Below are positions 1-11,303 of a stretch of DNA of 64,000 bases, piece after piece. Location of the stretch: assembly GCA_963995505.1 (NCBI GenBank), contig OZ023190.1, forward strand, positions 3,738,516-3,802,515, in the 5' to 3' direction. Within the stretch, counting starts at the first letter, position 1. Each line of letters starts with the position of its first letter. Below the pieces are notes generated by a model. That model had not been told where the DNA came from. It worked only from the letters and a program-made list of their open reading frames with translations, and did no database searches. The position numbers and the translations under genes are program-made. Origin of the DNA: Hypericum androsaemum. Taxonomy: Eukaryota > Streptophyta > Magnoliopsida > Malpighiales > Hypericaceae.

Positions 1-2062
1 TGGGACCAGCCAAGGAGGATTCAATTGAAGACAGTCCAATTCCGGAATTGGTGAATTCCGGGTTAAAGTTGAAGTTGAATTATGACAAGGTACTGGACGC
101 CTGGTCGGACCGTGGGATGCCGTTCCCGGAAGAAATTGCCGGAATCGAAGGAACCGATGTCTCTGTACGTGTCTACTCTCCCGCTGGAAACTAAATATTT
201 GTTTTCTAATTTTTGTTGAGTCTCAATTATTGTTTTTGGAATAAACAAATACTGAATTTGTTGAGTGAAACAAATAATTTATCTTCATTTCATGAAACAT
301 GATTGGAACGAATTAATAGAGATTTTTAATTTATTGCGCAAGGCTCTGAAATCGTTGTTACGCCCAGGTATGCATAATTTTTATAGGAAAATGTTTGTTT
401 CAATTGGAATAAAGAAAGATAGGAATGTGTCACAAAAGAATGCCACGAGACCTTTTCTACTTTTTGTCTGTTAGTGGGACCATCTATAATTATAATTTAG
501 TTGAGTTCGTTGCTTTCTTCTCTTTAATTATTGCCTTGTTTATTCTACTGGCTCTGACTTCTAATTTGATGGTTAATGCTTGTATATAATTAGCATTTGC
601 CTTGTTTTATCCGAAAAATGAACAATTTAAATAAAACATACCCAATTACCAGCAATCAGGCACAGTAAGGAATTTCGATGTACCGCCAATATTTTGTTGG
701 CATTTTTTGATAAGTAATATTTTGTTGGCATTTGTCCGGCGGTGAAGGGGTAGGAGACAAATGGAAAACAACAATTTCGAATATTGAAACTCACGTGGTC
801 ACCCAAATTCAACTGTTATTTTATAAGTGTTTTTTTACAGGTAAATTTTTTTACATATTTAAGATTTGAATTTTGGTACTAGGTTCTGATTTTAATTTTC
901 TGTTTCACACTTTTATCACTTTAATTAGTTTTCATTGACGCCAAAATATAGTCGTTATTCTAAAAAGTAAAAACACAACCCTCGTAAAAATATTAGCATG
1001 TATAGTTAATATGCCTCTTTTTTTTCACTGGTAAATGTGATAATATAATAATAATAATAATTCTTCAATTTCAAAAAATAAATTATGTAAAACTTATTTT
1101 GTAATTTTTTTGGGCAGGTCAGATTGGCTCAAATAGATCTATTCTCAGAAAATGGAGGTCTAAGAGAGGCTAGCGTTTTACGCTACAAAGAAAAGCGCCG
1201 GACTCGCCTCTTCTCTAAGAAGATCAGGTACCAGGTCAGAAAAGTCAACGCTGACCGACGGCCGAGAAATAAGGTACACTTTTTCCCTTTTATTTTTTGA
1301 GAATTTTCCAAATCTGTTTTTTAAAATCGAATTTCCCTTTTCTTGATATTTCCCATTATAATTGCCAAAGGATATTTACTGGGTGCAATACAATTTCCCA
1401 TTATTTCTACAATGAAAATTATCTTCGGATGAGTTCCAGCTTTTTAATATATTTTTGGACATATCTGAAATAGTAAAATGTGATTGAATTTTGGAATTCG
1501 ACATCTAACATTACGATTTTACTTTGTAAAGATTCTAATTATCGACAGAAAGTTTTTATTTGCTTTAATAAAAACAAACTTTTTACCTCCATAATTTTTA
1601 CTGACGCAATCTGACAAGTTGTGGTGTCGGGATCTTGCATCCACTTGAAGAGTGTGGCCCACAAGAATGCGAGAGAATTAATTGTGGGTATGTCATTATT
1701 AGAAAGAGTCGGGCTTTTTTAACTATATGGTGGATTTTATTATCAAAGAAAAGAAATATATAAAGTAACCCAGATCCCACCACAAGCAACCTTCAAATGA
1801 GTAGACGAGTGGCAGAAGAACTGTACGTAAAGATACGTCTAATTCGCGCCATTAAAAATTACACAAAAAAATCACAGGTTAGTTATGCAAGGTTTTTTAA
1901 TTGCATTGAACTTATTTTATTTCTCGATGTTAAATTTCATTAGTGTCTGAAATGTTATGGGCCTTTTTGTCCCCGTCTCATTTATGGCTTACCAATGCGC
2001 AGGGCCGATTCGTGAGGAGGCCCAACGGAAGTTCGAGCCACCAGAAACGGGAAGAATGCTAA
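1..2062 (+). CDS. CCT-domain protein (CONSTANS-like/CMF type), 3' part of gene
   Basis: Three exons can be read: 1-164 (codons start at 3; the 5' part lies outside the window), 1118-1273 and 2003-2062. Introns 165-1117 (GTACGT...GGGCAG) and 1274-2002 (GTACAC...GCGCAG) both join in frame. Exon 1 encodes the conserved block [16 protein letters not shown]. Exon 2 encodes [13 protein letters not shown] and most of the CCT motif ([20 protein letters not shown], then [17 protein letters not shown]). Exon 3 completes it with GRFVRRPNG and ends EEC-stop. CCT motifs bind DNA through NF-Y-like complexes and act in the nucleus, often in flowering-time or light responses. Whether B-box zinc fingers lie upstream cannot be seen, so COL6/7/8/16-like and ASML2/CMF-like proteins both remain possible. 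One unusual residue is N in RPRNK, where most relatives have RPRMK. The last exon and its flanks recur through the F-box array. Confidence 0.88.
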
Positions 2063-2433
2063 AAGCCCGCCCGTCTCGACCCGATACCCAGAGCAAAATA
2101 CGAAATTCTCCTGCTATCCTTTCCTTTACCGCTTGAACCGAGTCACGAAGACGGGATCCGCTACTTGCAGTTTTGCTTCATTCTCGTCAATTATAATGAT
2201 TTTAGTGTATCTGTTTAGTTCATACCAAGCCCGAAGAGATGAACAATAAAAGTTCACGAAGAGAATAATAGAAAAAAAAATGTAGGCCAACAAATTTTCT
2301 TTATTCTCGTGCGAAGGTTAAATATCTCCGCCACTCCTTTTATTTTATATTTGTTTTAGTTTCTTTTCGCGCGAGTTACCAGCTTATTTTTTGTGCGCAT
2401 TTTTTTTGTTGCGCCGAGTTGCCTCGAAAACCG
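2063..2433 (+). repeat. CCT 3' flank; founder-like copy of the array's dispersed 3' block
   Basis: Non-coding sequence after the CCT stop. It holds a block (about 2130-2400: GCTTGAACCGAGTCACGAA, GCAGTTTTGCTTCATTC, AAAGTTCACGAAGAGAATAA) that recurs downstream of F-box genes near 4865, 8215, 15800, 23985, 33030 and 57290. This shows that CCT-tail and F-box-tail flanks are one repeated family. Confidence 0.7.
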
Positions 2434-2861
2434 GGGAGTGGATTGAGTACGGAGTGAAAGAATTGATTCCGTACGGTTTGGAGTGAAGAGTGACCGCAGC
2501 GGCAAGTGCATGTATGTGATAATGGCAAGCACAGTTATGTGATAATGGCAAGTGCAGTTATGTGATAATGGCATGTGTATTTGTGACAGCGGCAAGTCCC
2601 GTTTATGATAATAGCGCGCGTGGCTTTTTTTATTTTGGTCTCCCGTATTTTAGCATTTTTGCAAAAAGGTCATATTGGCACGCACAGTTATGTGATACTG
2701 GCATGCGCAGTTATGTGATAATGGCATTTGTATCCGGCCTGCGTTTGTGCGTGGCTTTTTTTATTTTGGTCCCTGTATTTTAGCGCATTTGCAAAAAAGT
2801 TCCCGCGTGTCTTCATTCCGAACGGTTCAGAATCTAAGCATTCCGTACCCAATCCATACCC
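2434..2861. mobile_element. Small TIR element, MULE-like MITE with 9-bp target duplication
   Basis: Ends are inverted repeats: GGGAGTGGATTGAGTACGG at the left, and the complement of the right end reads GGGTATGGATTGGGTACGG (3 mismatches in 19). The 9-bp direct repeat CGAAAACCG flanks it (2425-2433 and 2862-2870). The uninterrupted target can be seen in the related copy near 8510-8530. Nine-bp duplications are typical of Mutator-like elements. There is no transposase. The interior holds about 22-bp tandem units around GTGCAGTTATGTGATAATGGC (about 2503-2580 and 2668-2730). Confidence 0.72.
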
Positions 2862-3069
2862 CGAAAACCGCATACAAAACACAATCTAAACTGTTTAACA
2901 ATATCCAACTTTATTCTAAACGGAGGAAATAGTTACATGCATTTCAAAAAATGAGGGAACCACGACCATACACTAAAACCGAGCATAATTTACCTTTTTT
3001 AAAATTAAGGTTAAAAGATAAATAAGTCTTTTGTGTAATTCAAAATATGAGTATTTTAGATGAGTATAC

Positions 3070-3445
3070 AAACACATCATCCTTCAAAGAATTCATCATT
3101 ATATTTACACGAGTATGTTTTTTCTTCTTATAATATGTTGTCGAATTCAAATAAATTTCGGATTCCGAATTCGAATTTTAACGAGCATATATTTCGACTC
3201 GAGCGCGAGTTAAGCCTGCTGGTGGTGGGCCTCAATAGTCCATAGGCCAAAAAAAAACTGCTGGAGGTGGGCCTTTCAATATTCATCTCCACCTGTCGAC
3301 TCTCCTCCTCTTCAGAAACCCAACTTCCCAATTCCATAATCATCAAACCCCAACTTCAACAAAATCCGAAAATTCCCATTTGAACCCTAGACCCATTCAT
3401 CCACCACACAACAGGCCCTCGCTGAAGAGCCGGGCATTGAATGAT
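3070..3445 (+). promoter_or_regulatory. Leader/promoter module of F-box gene 1
   Basis: Copy of a module also seen at about 11060-11303, 22260-22524, 47030-47798, 55490-55881 and 58480-59607. Shared landmarks are AAAGAATTCATCAT, AAATAAATGTC-like sequence, two GGTGGGCCT (TGGGCC, site-II type) motifs, then CATCTCCAC...GACTCTCCTC...CAGAAACCCAA and ATCATCAAACCC just before the coding start. In other copies the last motif reads AAACCCTA (telo-box-like). A site II plus telo-box pair is a known arrangement in growth-related plant promoters. The functional reading here is inference. Confidence 0.5.
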
Positions 3446-4687
3446 ATGGAGAACATCAACAAGAAGAGGAGGAAGTCAACAATGATCTCCAACAAACAAG
3501 ACAAGGTCTCCCAAACATCAGCTGAGAAGATTGCAGGGAATGAAGATCTGCTGAGAGAGATCCTGCTACGCCTTCCGGTGAGGTCTCTTATAAGGTTCAA
3601 GTGCGTCTCTAAGCCCTGGCTTTTACTTATTACGGACACGCGCTTCTCACTCGCCCACAGCAGTAGGAACTTCCATTCCCTCTCTGTTTCAGGCTTCCTT
3701 TTCCCCAAGTCAACCAGCAAATTTGATTATTTTGGACTTGCTGGTGCACGTTCCAGATTTCCACTCTCTCTCAAATTCATGGAAAAATCACATGTCAGGA
3801 TAATCCAATCTTGCAACGGTCTTATGCTCTGTTCCACCTTTAAACCTCGGGAAAATTACTACGTATGCAACCCGACCACCAAGAAGTTCTCATCTCTTCC
3901 GCCTCCTCCTCTGGCGGATCATGAATTCCTCTGCGAGTTTGGCATTAACCTCGTTTTCGATCCTTCGAGGTCGCCGCATTTCAAAATTGTATATTTTGCC
4001 TCGGTGATGGAACAGCATAATAGACTTTCCCCGGATCCGTTCACTTGCTCCACTCATGTGTACTCCTCGAATTCTCAATCATGGTCCTCTATTGAAAGTC
4101 CTGAAAGAGAATCCTTACATTCGGCTCTCGATAATGGTGTCTTGTGCAATGGCTCCCTATACTGGCTCTGGTTTGATGAATGGAAGTTGATCTGCTTTGA
4201 TGTGGACGAACAACGCTTCAACACCGTTACCATGAATGTGGACATTAATCTCATTGGCAGACGTGGTAAAGATGATTCCGTCTGTCTCTGGCAATGCAAG
4301 GGGAAACTCTACCTTGTGCAGGAAGTGGTAGTATCTAATGCCCTGCCGGACATGGTTGTTTATCAAATGGGAAATGTCTGCTCCGAGTGGCTCATCAAGT
4401 ACATGGTCAAATTTTCCGATGTGGTGTTGGGATTAGATACATATGACTACGTTGATGGCGACGAGGATGAACCATTCTTCTGTTCCTACACCATTCTTGC
4501 AGCCTTTGGAGGACAGAAGGACGACGACGACATTCGGCTGCTCCTAAAGTTGGAATCCTATATTTGTGAATCGTATGTTATGCTATACGGTATCAAGGAA
4601 AAGACTACAACAAAAATGCTCTTCTCTGGCTACAATAAAAGGGCTGAACCATATATAGAGAGTTTTGAGTCCAGTAATTTGAGTTAA
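3446..4687 (+). CDS. F-box protein with F-box-associated domain, gene 1
   Basis: Intronless, 413 aa. The F-box is at about residues 31-70 (NEDLLREILLRLPVRSLIRF, then KCVSKPW). The FBA-type region follows, with CNPTTKKFSSLPPPP, FDPSRSPHFKIVYF, YSSNSQSWSSIES, NGVLCNGSLYWL and VVYQMGNVCSEWLIKYMV. It is probably an SCF substrate receptor; the target is unknown. The start used by sister genes (ATGAACCCTAGACCC) has become TTG at 3380, so the first ATG is 3446. This removes the MNPRPIHPP segment but keeps a basic KKRRK patch. An extra T near 4662 shifts the last codons, so the usual ending YIESLSP(V/I)I reads YIESFESSNLS. An Asp run (QKDDDD) is present. Confidence 0.88.
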   Translation: MENINKKRRKSTMISNKQDKVSQTSAEKIAGNEDLLREILLRLPVRSLIRFKCVSKPWLLLITDTRFSLAHSSRNFHSLSVSGFLFPKSTSKFDYFGLAGARSRFPLSLKFMEKSHVRIIQSCNGLMLCSTFKPRENYYVCNPTTKKFSSLPPPPLADHEFLCEFGINLVFDPSRSPHFKIVYFASVMEQHNRLSPDPFTCSTHVYSSNSQSWSSIESPERESLHSALDNGVLCNGSLYWLWFDEWKLICFDVDEQRFNTVTMNVDINLIGRRGKDDSVCLWQCKGKLYLVQEVVVSNALPDMVVYQMGNVCSEWLIKYMVKFSDVVLGLDTYDYVDGDEDEPFFCSYTILAAFGGQKDDDDIRLLLKLESYICESYVMLYGIKEKTTTKMLFSGYNKRAEPYIESFESSNLS

Positions 4688-5612
4688 TTGTATGCTTTAA
4701 ATTATTGCTAAGTTTCAGTTTGGTCTGCAAGTGCCACATGTGGTCGTTAATTTGGTCATCTTCGATGGTCTGTAATTTGGTCATCTTCGATGTGTCTATG
4801 TGTTGCTGATATGCTCCTTTTTGACTTGTTCCTGGAGCACCATTCGAAATTTTTATTCCATTTTTTACTGCTTGAACCAAGTGATAAACTCCGGAGCCGC
4901 CACAATTAACAGTCGCAGTTTTGCTTCATTCACATCAATTATGATGATTCTAGAGATGGACTATAAAAGTTCACGAAGAGAATAACAGGACAAACGAAGT
5001 TTTTCTTGTCCTGCCTAGGCTTAAATTTCCCCGCCCCTTTTTTATTTTCTGTCTTATATTGGAAGCAATGTAGTTATTTCATAGGATGGTAACGGGTCCT
5101 GCCTCGTTTCCCAGAGGTCGGTGGGTCAATTCTTACCTTTTGCGGAAATGAAAAAACTTTATTTGGGAGGAGAACAAAACCCAATGCCGTCTAGAGCCTT
5201 GGGTTTTTTTTTAGGTCAATCCGCCTAAATTTTTACCAAAAAAAAGTTATTTCATAAACCTTTGTATTTTTATAGGTAGATTTTTTTTTCAAACAAAATT
5301 TAAACTCTGATCATTCTTGTTTCTACCCCTCCTTTATACCATTAGCAAGTGCTTATTGCTTCAGATACCTCTGTTATTTTTACAGGTTCGGATTCTGATT
5401 AATCAATCTCTATCTAAATGTCATGCGTTTTCAATAAAATAAAAAATAACCTCAAGAGAAGTCGTCAACGTCGAATACTAACCCATAATCCAAATATAGA
5501 TACGTGTGGTAATTACTATATACCCATCATTTTTTGGAGAAAACTATACACCCGTCTTTATTACTGCACTTTCTCAACCCAACTCTTCTATTGCAGACAA
5601 TCGGAAACAATA
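4688..5612 (+). other. Array spacer with 3' block and old leader
   Basis: No gene seen. About 4865-5050 is the shared 3' block (GCAGTTTTGCTTCATTCAC, GACTATAAAAGTTCACGAAG). About 5440-5612 is leader sequence related to that near 15880-15985 and leads into the next F-box copy. Confidence 0.5.
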
Positions 5613-6817
5613 ATGGAACCTCCCAGTACGAATATCTCATCAGCAGAAGCAATGATATCCAACATCCAAGACCAATTATCCCAACTCCTCCTTAAATCCT
5701 TCTAGAGATCAGCTGAGAAAATTGCAGCGAATGAAGATCTTCTGAGCGAGATCCTGCTACGCCTTCCGGTGAGGTCTCTTGTAAGGTTCAAGTGCGTCTC
5801 CGAGCCATGGCTTCTACTTATTACGGGCTCTCACTTCTCTCACTCCCACAGTAGTAAGAACTTCCATTCTCTCTCCGTTTCGGGCTTCTTTTTCCCCGCC
5901 TCAACCGGCATCTCTGATTATGTTGGAGTTGATGGTGCACGTTCCAGATTTGCACCTTCTCTTGCATTCAAGGAAAAACCACATGTTAGAATAATCCAAT
6001 CTTGCAACGGTCTTATGCTCTGTACCTCCTCCAATAATGGAAGTCACCCTCTGGAAGATTACTTCGTTTGTAACCCCACCACCAAGAAGTTCTCATCTAT
6101 TCTACCTCCTCCTTTGCCAGGTCTTGATTCCACCCTGGTGTCAGGTTTTGACCTTGTTTTTTATCCTTCGAGGTCGCCCTATTCCAACGTTGTATGTATT
6201 TCTAGGGTGAGAGAATCCCAAAATATTCTATACACTCATATGTATTCCTCGAAATCTCGAACATGGTCGTCCCTTGAAAGTCCTGAAGGAGCATTCTTAC
6301 GTTCTATGCTGATCGTCAGGACTTGACCCGCTTCGAAGTGGACATACAACACTTCAGCACCATTACCATGAATGTAGATAGTGATCTCAGAGGCAGTCGT
6401 CATGCTGATGGTTTGCCCTTTCTCGGACAATGCAAGGAAAAACTCTACCTTGTGGAGCAAGTAGAAGGAGCATTTCATTCCCCGACAAAATTGGTTGTTT
6501 ATGAAATTGGCAAGGACTGCTCCCAGTGGCTCGTCAAGTACATGGTTGATCTTACCGATGCGGAATTTGAAACTGATACACTTGACTCTTTCGATAGTTA
6601 CGAATTTGATGAGAATCGTCGTTACACCATTCTTGGTGTCATTGGGGGGCAAAAGGATGACGACGACTTGCGGTTGCTCGCAGAGTTGGACAACAATTGG
6701 GTTATATTGTACGGTATCAAGAATAAGACTACAACAACAATACTCTTTGTGGGCTACATTGACAAGGCTCATCCGTATATAGAAAGCTTGAGTCCAATAA
6801 TTTTAATGTGTGCTTAA
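5613..6817 (+). pseudogene. F-box gene 2, broken (nonsense, deletion, frameshift)
   Basis: The frame opens with ATGGAACCTCCCAGT at 5613 and is stopped by TAG at 5703-5705, just before SAEKIAANEDLLSEIL, where sister genes read through. The F-box and first half continue in the same frame to 6326. There the segment encoding NGVLCNGSLYWLC is missing and the frame changes. The remainder (TRFEVDIQHFSTITMNVDSD to IESLSPI) continues in another frame to 6817. An internal product starting in the F-box is possible but unlikely to be useful. Confidence 0.85.
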
Positions 6818-7038
6818 ACTTATTGCCAAATTTCAATTTGGTCCATCCACTCATGTACCCCATGTAGTCTTCTAATTATATCTCTTTACTTCCGATCAAT
6901 AACCATTACCTGTTCTGTGTTGCCACCTTAAAAAACGAAGTGCAATTATGCTTCCACTTTTTTTAATCTGTCATTATTATCTAAAACATAATTATTGTTA
7001 TGGAATATCAAGAGTCTCGAACTTTTCCCTAATTCCCA

Positions 7039-7626
7039 ATGTTTTTAAAACCGAACCAGAAGGCGACCTAGAATTCTTAAAATTTTTGGTTCACCCGATC
7101 TGACCGGTCGGACCGGTACTTCTATTTTATATTAATATAATTAAATAATATTTAATAAATTTAATTTAACATAAAATGATAAAATATTAAATAAATTCAA
7201 ATATTTAGCAACTTTGTTATACAATTTATCCAAACAAAGTCTTCAAACATGAATTGAACAAGTCTAGAAGAACAAGAAGATGATTATACAAGTTTTCAGG
7301 TTCGACATATTAGTCCAATTCGTTTGACTTAGTTAAAATATTATCAAGAATTGTTAAAAAATAATTTTTTTGTGATCAAGAAGTTATGTACACTCTCCGA
7401 ATGTGGAAGTTGAGATTTTGTTTCTAAATTAAATCAGATAAAATAGAAAAAATAAACACTAATTTTTCTGATCCGGATGAACTGGGTCATCCGAAAATAT
7501 CTGACCGGGTGGTCCGACCAGATTTTAGCCGATCGAACCACATTCTGAATTTTAGAAAAAAATCGACCGGATTTAGTTTTAGATAGTGGTCCGACCGTCG
7601 ATCAAACAGCAGCTTTAATAACATTG
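7039..7626. mobile_element. TIR element (about 590 bp), 9-10-bp target duplication
   Basis: The direct repeat CTAATTCCCA flanks the element (7029-7038 and 7627-7636). The ends are imperfect inverted repeats (ATGTTTTTAAA against the complement of TTTAATAACAT). The interior is rich in GACCGG/CCGGTC words near both ends and very AT-rich in the middle. No transposase is visible. The duplication length fits a non-autonomous Mutator-like element. 6818-7038 is plain 3' flank of gene 2. Confidence 0.6.
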
Positions 7627-7680
7627 CTAATTCCCATCACCCTCCAAAAGTTCTCTTCATCTGGATTTAAGTCGATCGAC

Positions 7681-7788
7681 GTGGGAGGCAGGCCCTCGTT
7701 GGAGAATGGGAAGAGCCAGGCATTGAATGATATGGGAATCATCGAGAAGAAGGTGAAGTCGTCAATAGAGAATACAAATCGATCGTGG
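7681..7788 (+). pseudogene. F-box 5' leader/N-terminus fragment
   Basis: Matches the leader and basic N-terminus of the array genes (CCCTCGTTGGAGAATGGGAA, GCATTGAATGATATGGGAA, GAGAATACAAATCGATCG). It stops before any F-box. No coding body follows: at about 7925 the sequence passes into a copy of the CCT intron-2 end. Confidence 0.7.
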
Positions 7789-8095
7789 TAACCTTTTAAT
7801 ACTTATTAAAAATAAAGTTCAAATCAGCCCTATTCCTAACTCAACAAGTCCAATAAGCACATTGTACTTATAATTGGTCTACTTATCTAAATAAGTCAAT
7901 TAACCTCCACAAGAAAGAGTCGGTGCTTGTGCTAGAAGAATTGTTCGTAAAGATATTTCTAATTACGAATAAAATCACAGGTTAATTATGCAGGGTTTTT
8001 AAGTGCACTGAACTTATTCTCGATGTTAATCATTAGTGTCTAAAATGTTTTGGGCTATTTTGTCATCGTCTCATTTATGGCCTACCAACGCGTAG

Positions 8096-8155
8096 GGCCG
8101 GTTGGTGAGGAGGCTCAACGGAAGTTTCAGCCACCAGAAACGGGAAGAATGCTAA
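8096..8155 (+). pseudogene. Copy 2 of CCT terminal exon
   Basis: Preceded by a TAG acceptor and by intron sequence homologous to the end of CCT intron 2 (from about 7970: AATCACAGGTTAATTATGCA). It reads [23 protein letters not shown] with an open frame and the same stop as the parent exon. The CCT exons 1 and 2 are absent. The flank 8156-8550 is the shared 3' block and ends at the LTR insertion. Confidence 0.85.
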
Positions 8156-8555
8156 AAGCCCACTTCGACTCGATACCCAAAGCATAATACGAAATTATTG
8201 TTCCATTTGTCCTTTAATCGTTTGAATCAACTCACGAAAACGGTATCACTACATCTATAAGTCTTGCAGTTTTGCTTCCTTCACGCCATTATCATGATTT
8301 TAGTTTCTTGTTTAGTTCATACGAAGCCTAAGGAGATGGACAATAAAAGTTCACGAAGAGAATAATAGAAAAAAGTAGGCCACCAAAATTTTTTATTTTC
8401 CTGCGAAGGCTTAAATATCTCCGCCACTCATTTTATTTTATGATGGTATTAGTTTTTTGCGCGAGTTTCCAGCTTATTTTCCATGCGAAAGTTGTTTGTT
8501 TGCGCAGAATTGTCTCGGAAACTGCGAACAAAACACAATCTAAATTGTTTAACAA

Positions 8556-10700
8556 TGTTGCGGGAATAAGTGAAAAAGTAACCTGAGACGGATCTGTAGT
8601 GGTCGTCCCAAGGTCGGTCTATACTATGCTAAAACTAGAGCTAGGCTACGGGCTACGCTAGGCTACGGAAAGGAAAAGCGATACAAGATAAGTAAAGTAG
8701 TTGTGTGTTGTGTTGTGGATGTCCGTCTCCATTGTCCGAGCCTCCTTTATATAGCACGCCTTGACCTAGCTCCATCATTCCCGAGCAAGATATCCCGTCC
8801 CGAACGAATATTTTGTTTCTGAATCCACCCGGCTTAGATTAGGAAAATCTAAGCCGTGTTCCTTAAATGAACAAATCCCGCTTCCAAATCTGAACATCCC
8901 GACATGTCGACCAAGTAACTAAGACCCAAGATCTCGCCCGAATCTCGAAAATCCCGGCTCAACTTAGAAAAACACAAGGCAACTCGCCCCTTCACGAATC
9001 TTCTATGTAAAATCCCGTCTCAACCCCGTCATGTTTGCCGCCTTTAGTCTTGAAGCAAACCCCAAAATGGGCCAAAGCCTCCCGCCTATACGGACAAAAT
9101 GGGCTTCCCGCCCGAGTCCTTCACAAGCGGTATACCGCCTATATGCCTATAGCGGGCCTTACTGCTTACAAAATCTGAAACGAGAGGCAGGCTTTACCGC
9201 CTTTAGGCCCGAGGCGGAACTTACCGCCCATGAGCCATCCCTATCGTCTCGCTTACCGCCGGCTCTTCCAAGTGGGCTCCTTCTGCTCAGGCCCTAGGCG
9301 GAATTCTTCTTCTGCCCGCAGGCCCCTAGGCGGTATGTGCCTACCGCCCGGGTTCCAAAACCGGTGCCATCCACCCGCTCGTACCAACAAGGCATTATAT
9401 CGCCTCCCGCTTTGAAGTGGACCGAGCTCCAACCTTCTGCCCGCGAACATGAAGTGAAAGGCGGGCCTTACCGCCTTCAAAGCGGAAACTCGTAGGCCTA
9501 CCACCCGGGCTCCAAAGGGAGCCTTACCTCTTTCAAGGCCTACCGCCCGAGCTCCAACCTACCGCTCGCACAAGTAAGGCGATACACCGCTCGAGATCTG
9601 CCTTCCGCTTGCACAAGTAAGTGGACCGAACGGTCCAATCAACCTGAACACGGGTTGTCCAACGCAAACGAACCCAGAGATGAATACCTTTGCTACACAC
9701 CCGGAGTATGAATTTTACACTTTAACACCCAGACATATCACTTCACATACCGAGGCATCCAACCGGACATCCCACTTTACGAGCCAAGACATCCACCCGG
9801 ACACTTCGAAGGTCAAAATGCCCTCAGGGCTCCCACCTCGAAAATTAAAGCAACCTTCTAGGCTCTCACCTTGTAGGTCAAAGTGACCATCTGGGCTCTC
9901 GCCTTGTAAGTTGAAGCAACCATCCGGCCTCCCGCCTTATAGGTCAAAGCACCTTCCGGCCTCCCACCTTGAAGGCCAAAATGACATCCGGGCTAAGCCT
10001 TCCGCCCATATTTTTGACCTACTTCCGCCCTTAATCCGAAGATATTACAAACTACAAAGTCGTAGATCGATGTCTTGGCGTCACACAGCAACTTGAATCG
10101 TCTCAATCCGAGCTCCGGATAGAAAGTTATGAGTATTTTACTGAGGAGTATTACCCAGGCAGGTGGGAAGCGGACCGAACCGGTTCAAAGTATGCTCATC
10201 TTGAAGTAGATTTCTGACCATATTTCGCTTTGAATTGGAAAAAGTTGTAAACTATAAAGTTATAGATATTTATCTTGCCTTTCCATAGCCGAAAGAATTA
10301 GCTCAATCCAATATTCGAGTCAAAATATACCGCCGATCTACCAAAGATGAATGTTTGGCATCGAAGGACAATAAACTAAGGTGGTCTACCGTCACCGGTC
10401 TCAACCAAGGAGAGACCATCATTGGGAGACCATCATCGGTCTTGACTAAGAGAAGACCATTATTGATTTCTACCCAACTCAAGACCGGAAGCAACCTCTT
10501 TGAGATGACACCAATCACCGGTCATCCGACACCGGTCTCTTCGGGACGATACCGAATATCGATCACCCGACATTGATCTCTCTGGGATGACACCACCCAC
10601 TTTGAGACCATGCCGGTCATCGGTCACACGGTCACTTTGAGACTGCACCAGAGAGCTCAATATATCGTTGATAATTTGAGATTATTTTTGTGCCTCAACA
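8556..10700. mobile_element. GC-rich 2.1-kb solo LTR
   Basis: Begins TGTTGCGGG and ends CCTCAACA (TG...CA, 5-bp inverted ends), flanked by AACAA at 8551-8555 and 10701-10705. The target without insert is visible at about 2895-2910 (TTTAACAATATCCAAC). No gag or pol is present, so this is a single LTR left after recombination. It contains TTTATATAGCACGCCTTGAC (TATA-like, near 8750), many CTACCGCC/GGCGGT words, degenerate tandem units (CCTTGTAGGTCAAAG, about 9790-9995) and ACCGGTC repeats (about 10390-10640). A diverged second copy is at 52986-55232. The short frames inside it (9031-10576) are not convincing genes. Confidence 0.8.
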
Positions 10701-11059
10701 AACAATATCCAACTTTTATCTAAAATCGACTACTCAGTTCAATTTTAAAACATAAATTACGCTTGGGGTTTTGGTATGTGGTCAAATAGATGATACAGTC
10801 ATTCTTTTCTTGAAATGCATGTAGCCGACTATTTTGTTTGGTTTTATTATAATCTTGAACTTGTTGATTACGTCAGTCTGTCCAAAATATAATAAAACTA
10901 AATAGTGGGGACGACTACTTGAATTTTAGAAAATAAAAGTCCACATCATTTATTTGACCATACACCAAGGACCCAAACATAATTTACCCTTAAAAAATTA
11001 AAGTTAAATGTTAATTGTTAAATAAGTATTTTGCGTTATTCATAATATCCACAAATAAT

Positions 11060-11303
11060 ATTACAAAACAAATCTTTCAAAGAATTCATCATAATTTATC
11101 GTATTTTTAAATGAGCATTTTTGTAATTCAAATAAATGTCAGTTTTACCTGCCGGCGGTTGGTCACAATAGTCCATGGGCCCAAAAATTTTTTTTAAAAA
11201 ATTCCACGACTCTCCGATACAGAAAGCCAACATCCCAATTCTACAATCATCAAACCCTAGCTTTACCAAATTTCTCAATCCCAAATTTCCCAATCCGACC
11301 CCA
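11060..11303 (+). promoter_or_regulatory. Leader/promoter module of F-box gene 3
   Basis: Shortened copy of the module: AAAGAATTCATCATAA, AATAAATGTCAGTTTT, CCTGCCGGCGG, CCATGGGCCC, CACGACTCTCC, then ATCATCAAACCCTAGC. An upstream in-frame ATG at 11175 would add 43 residues; the conserved start at 11304 is preferred. 10701-11059 is plain AT-rich flank. Confidence 0.5.

Noticed and set aside
9031..10576. Protein-coding genes in the GC-rich LTR
   Set aside because: The open frames reflect high GC content and tandem repeats, have no domain, and are not conserved in frame in the second copy.
11175..11303. Upstream in-frame start of gene 3 adding 43 residues
   Set aside because: The extension covers the promoter/leader module and is not conserved. 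Sister genes start at the equivalent of 11304.
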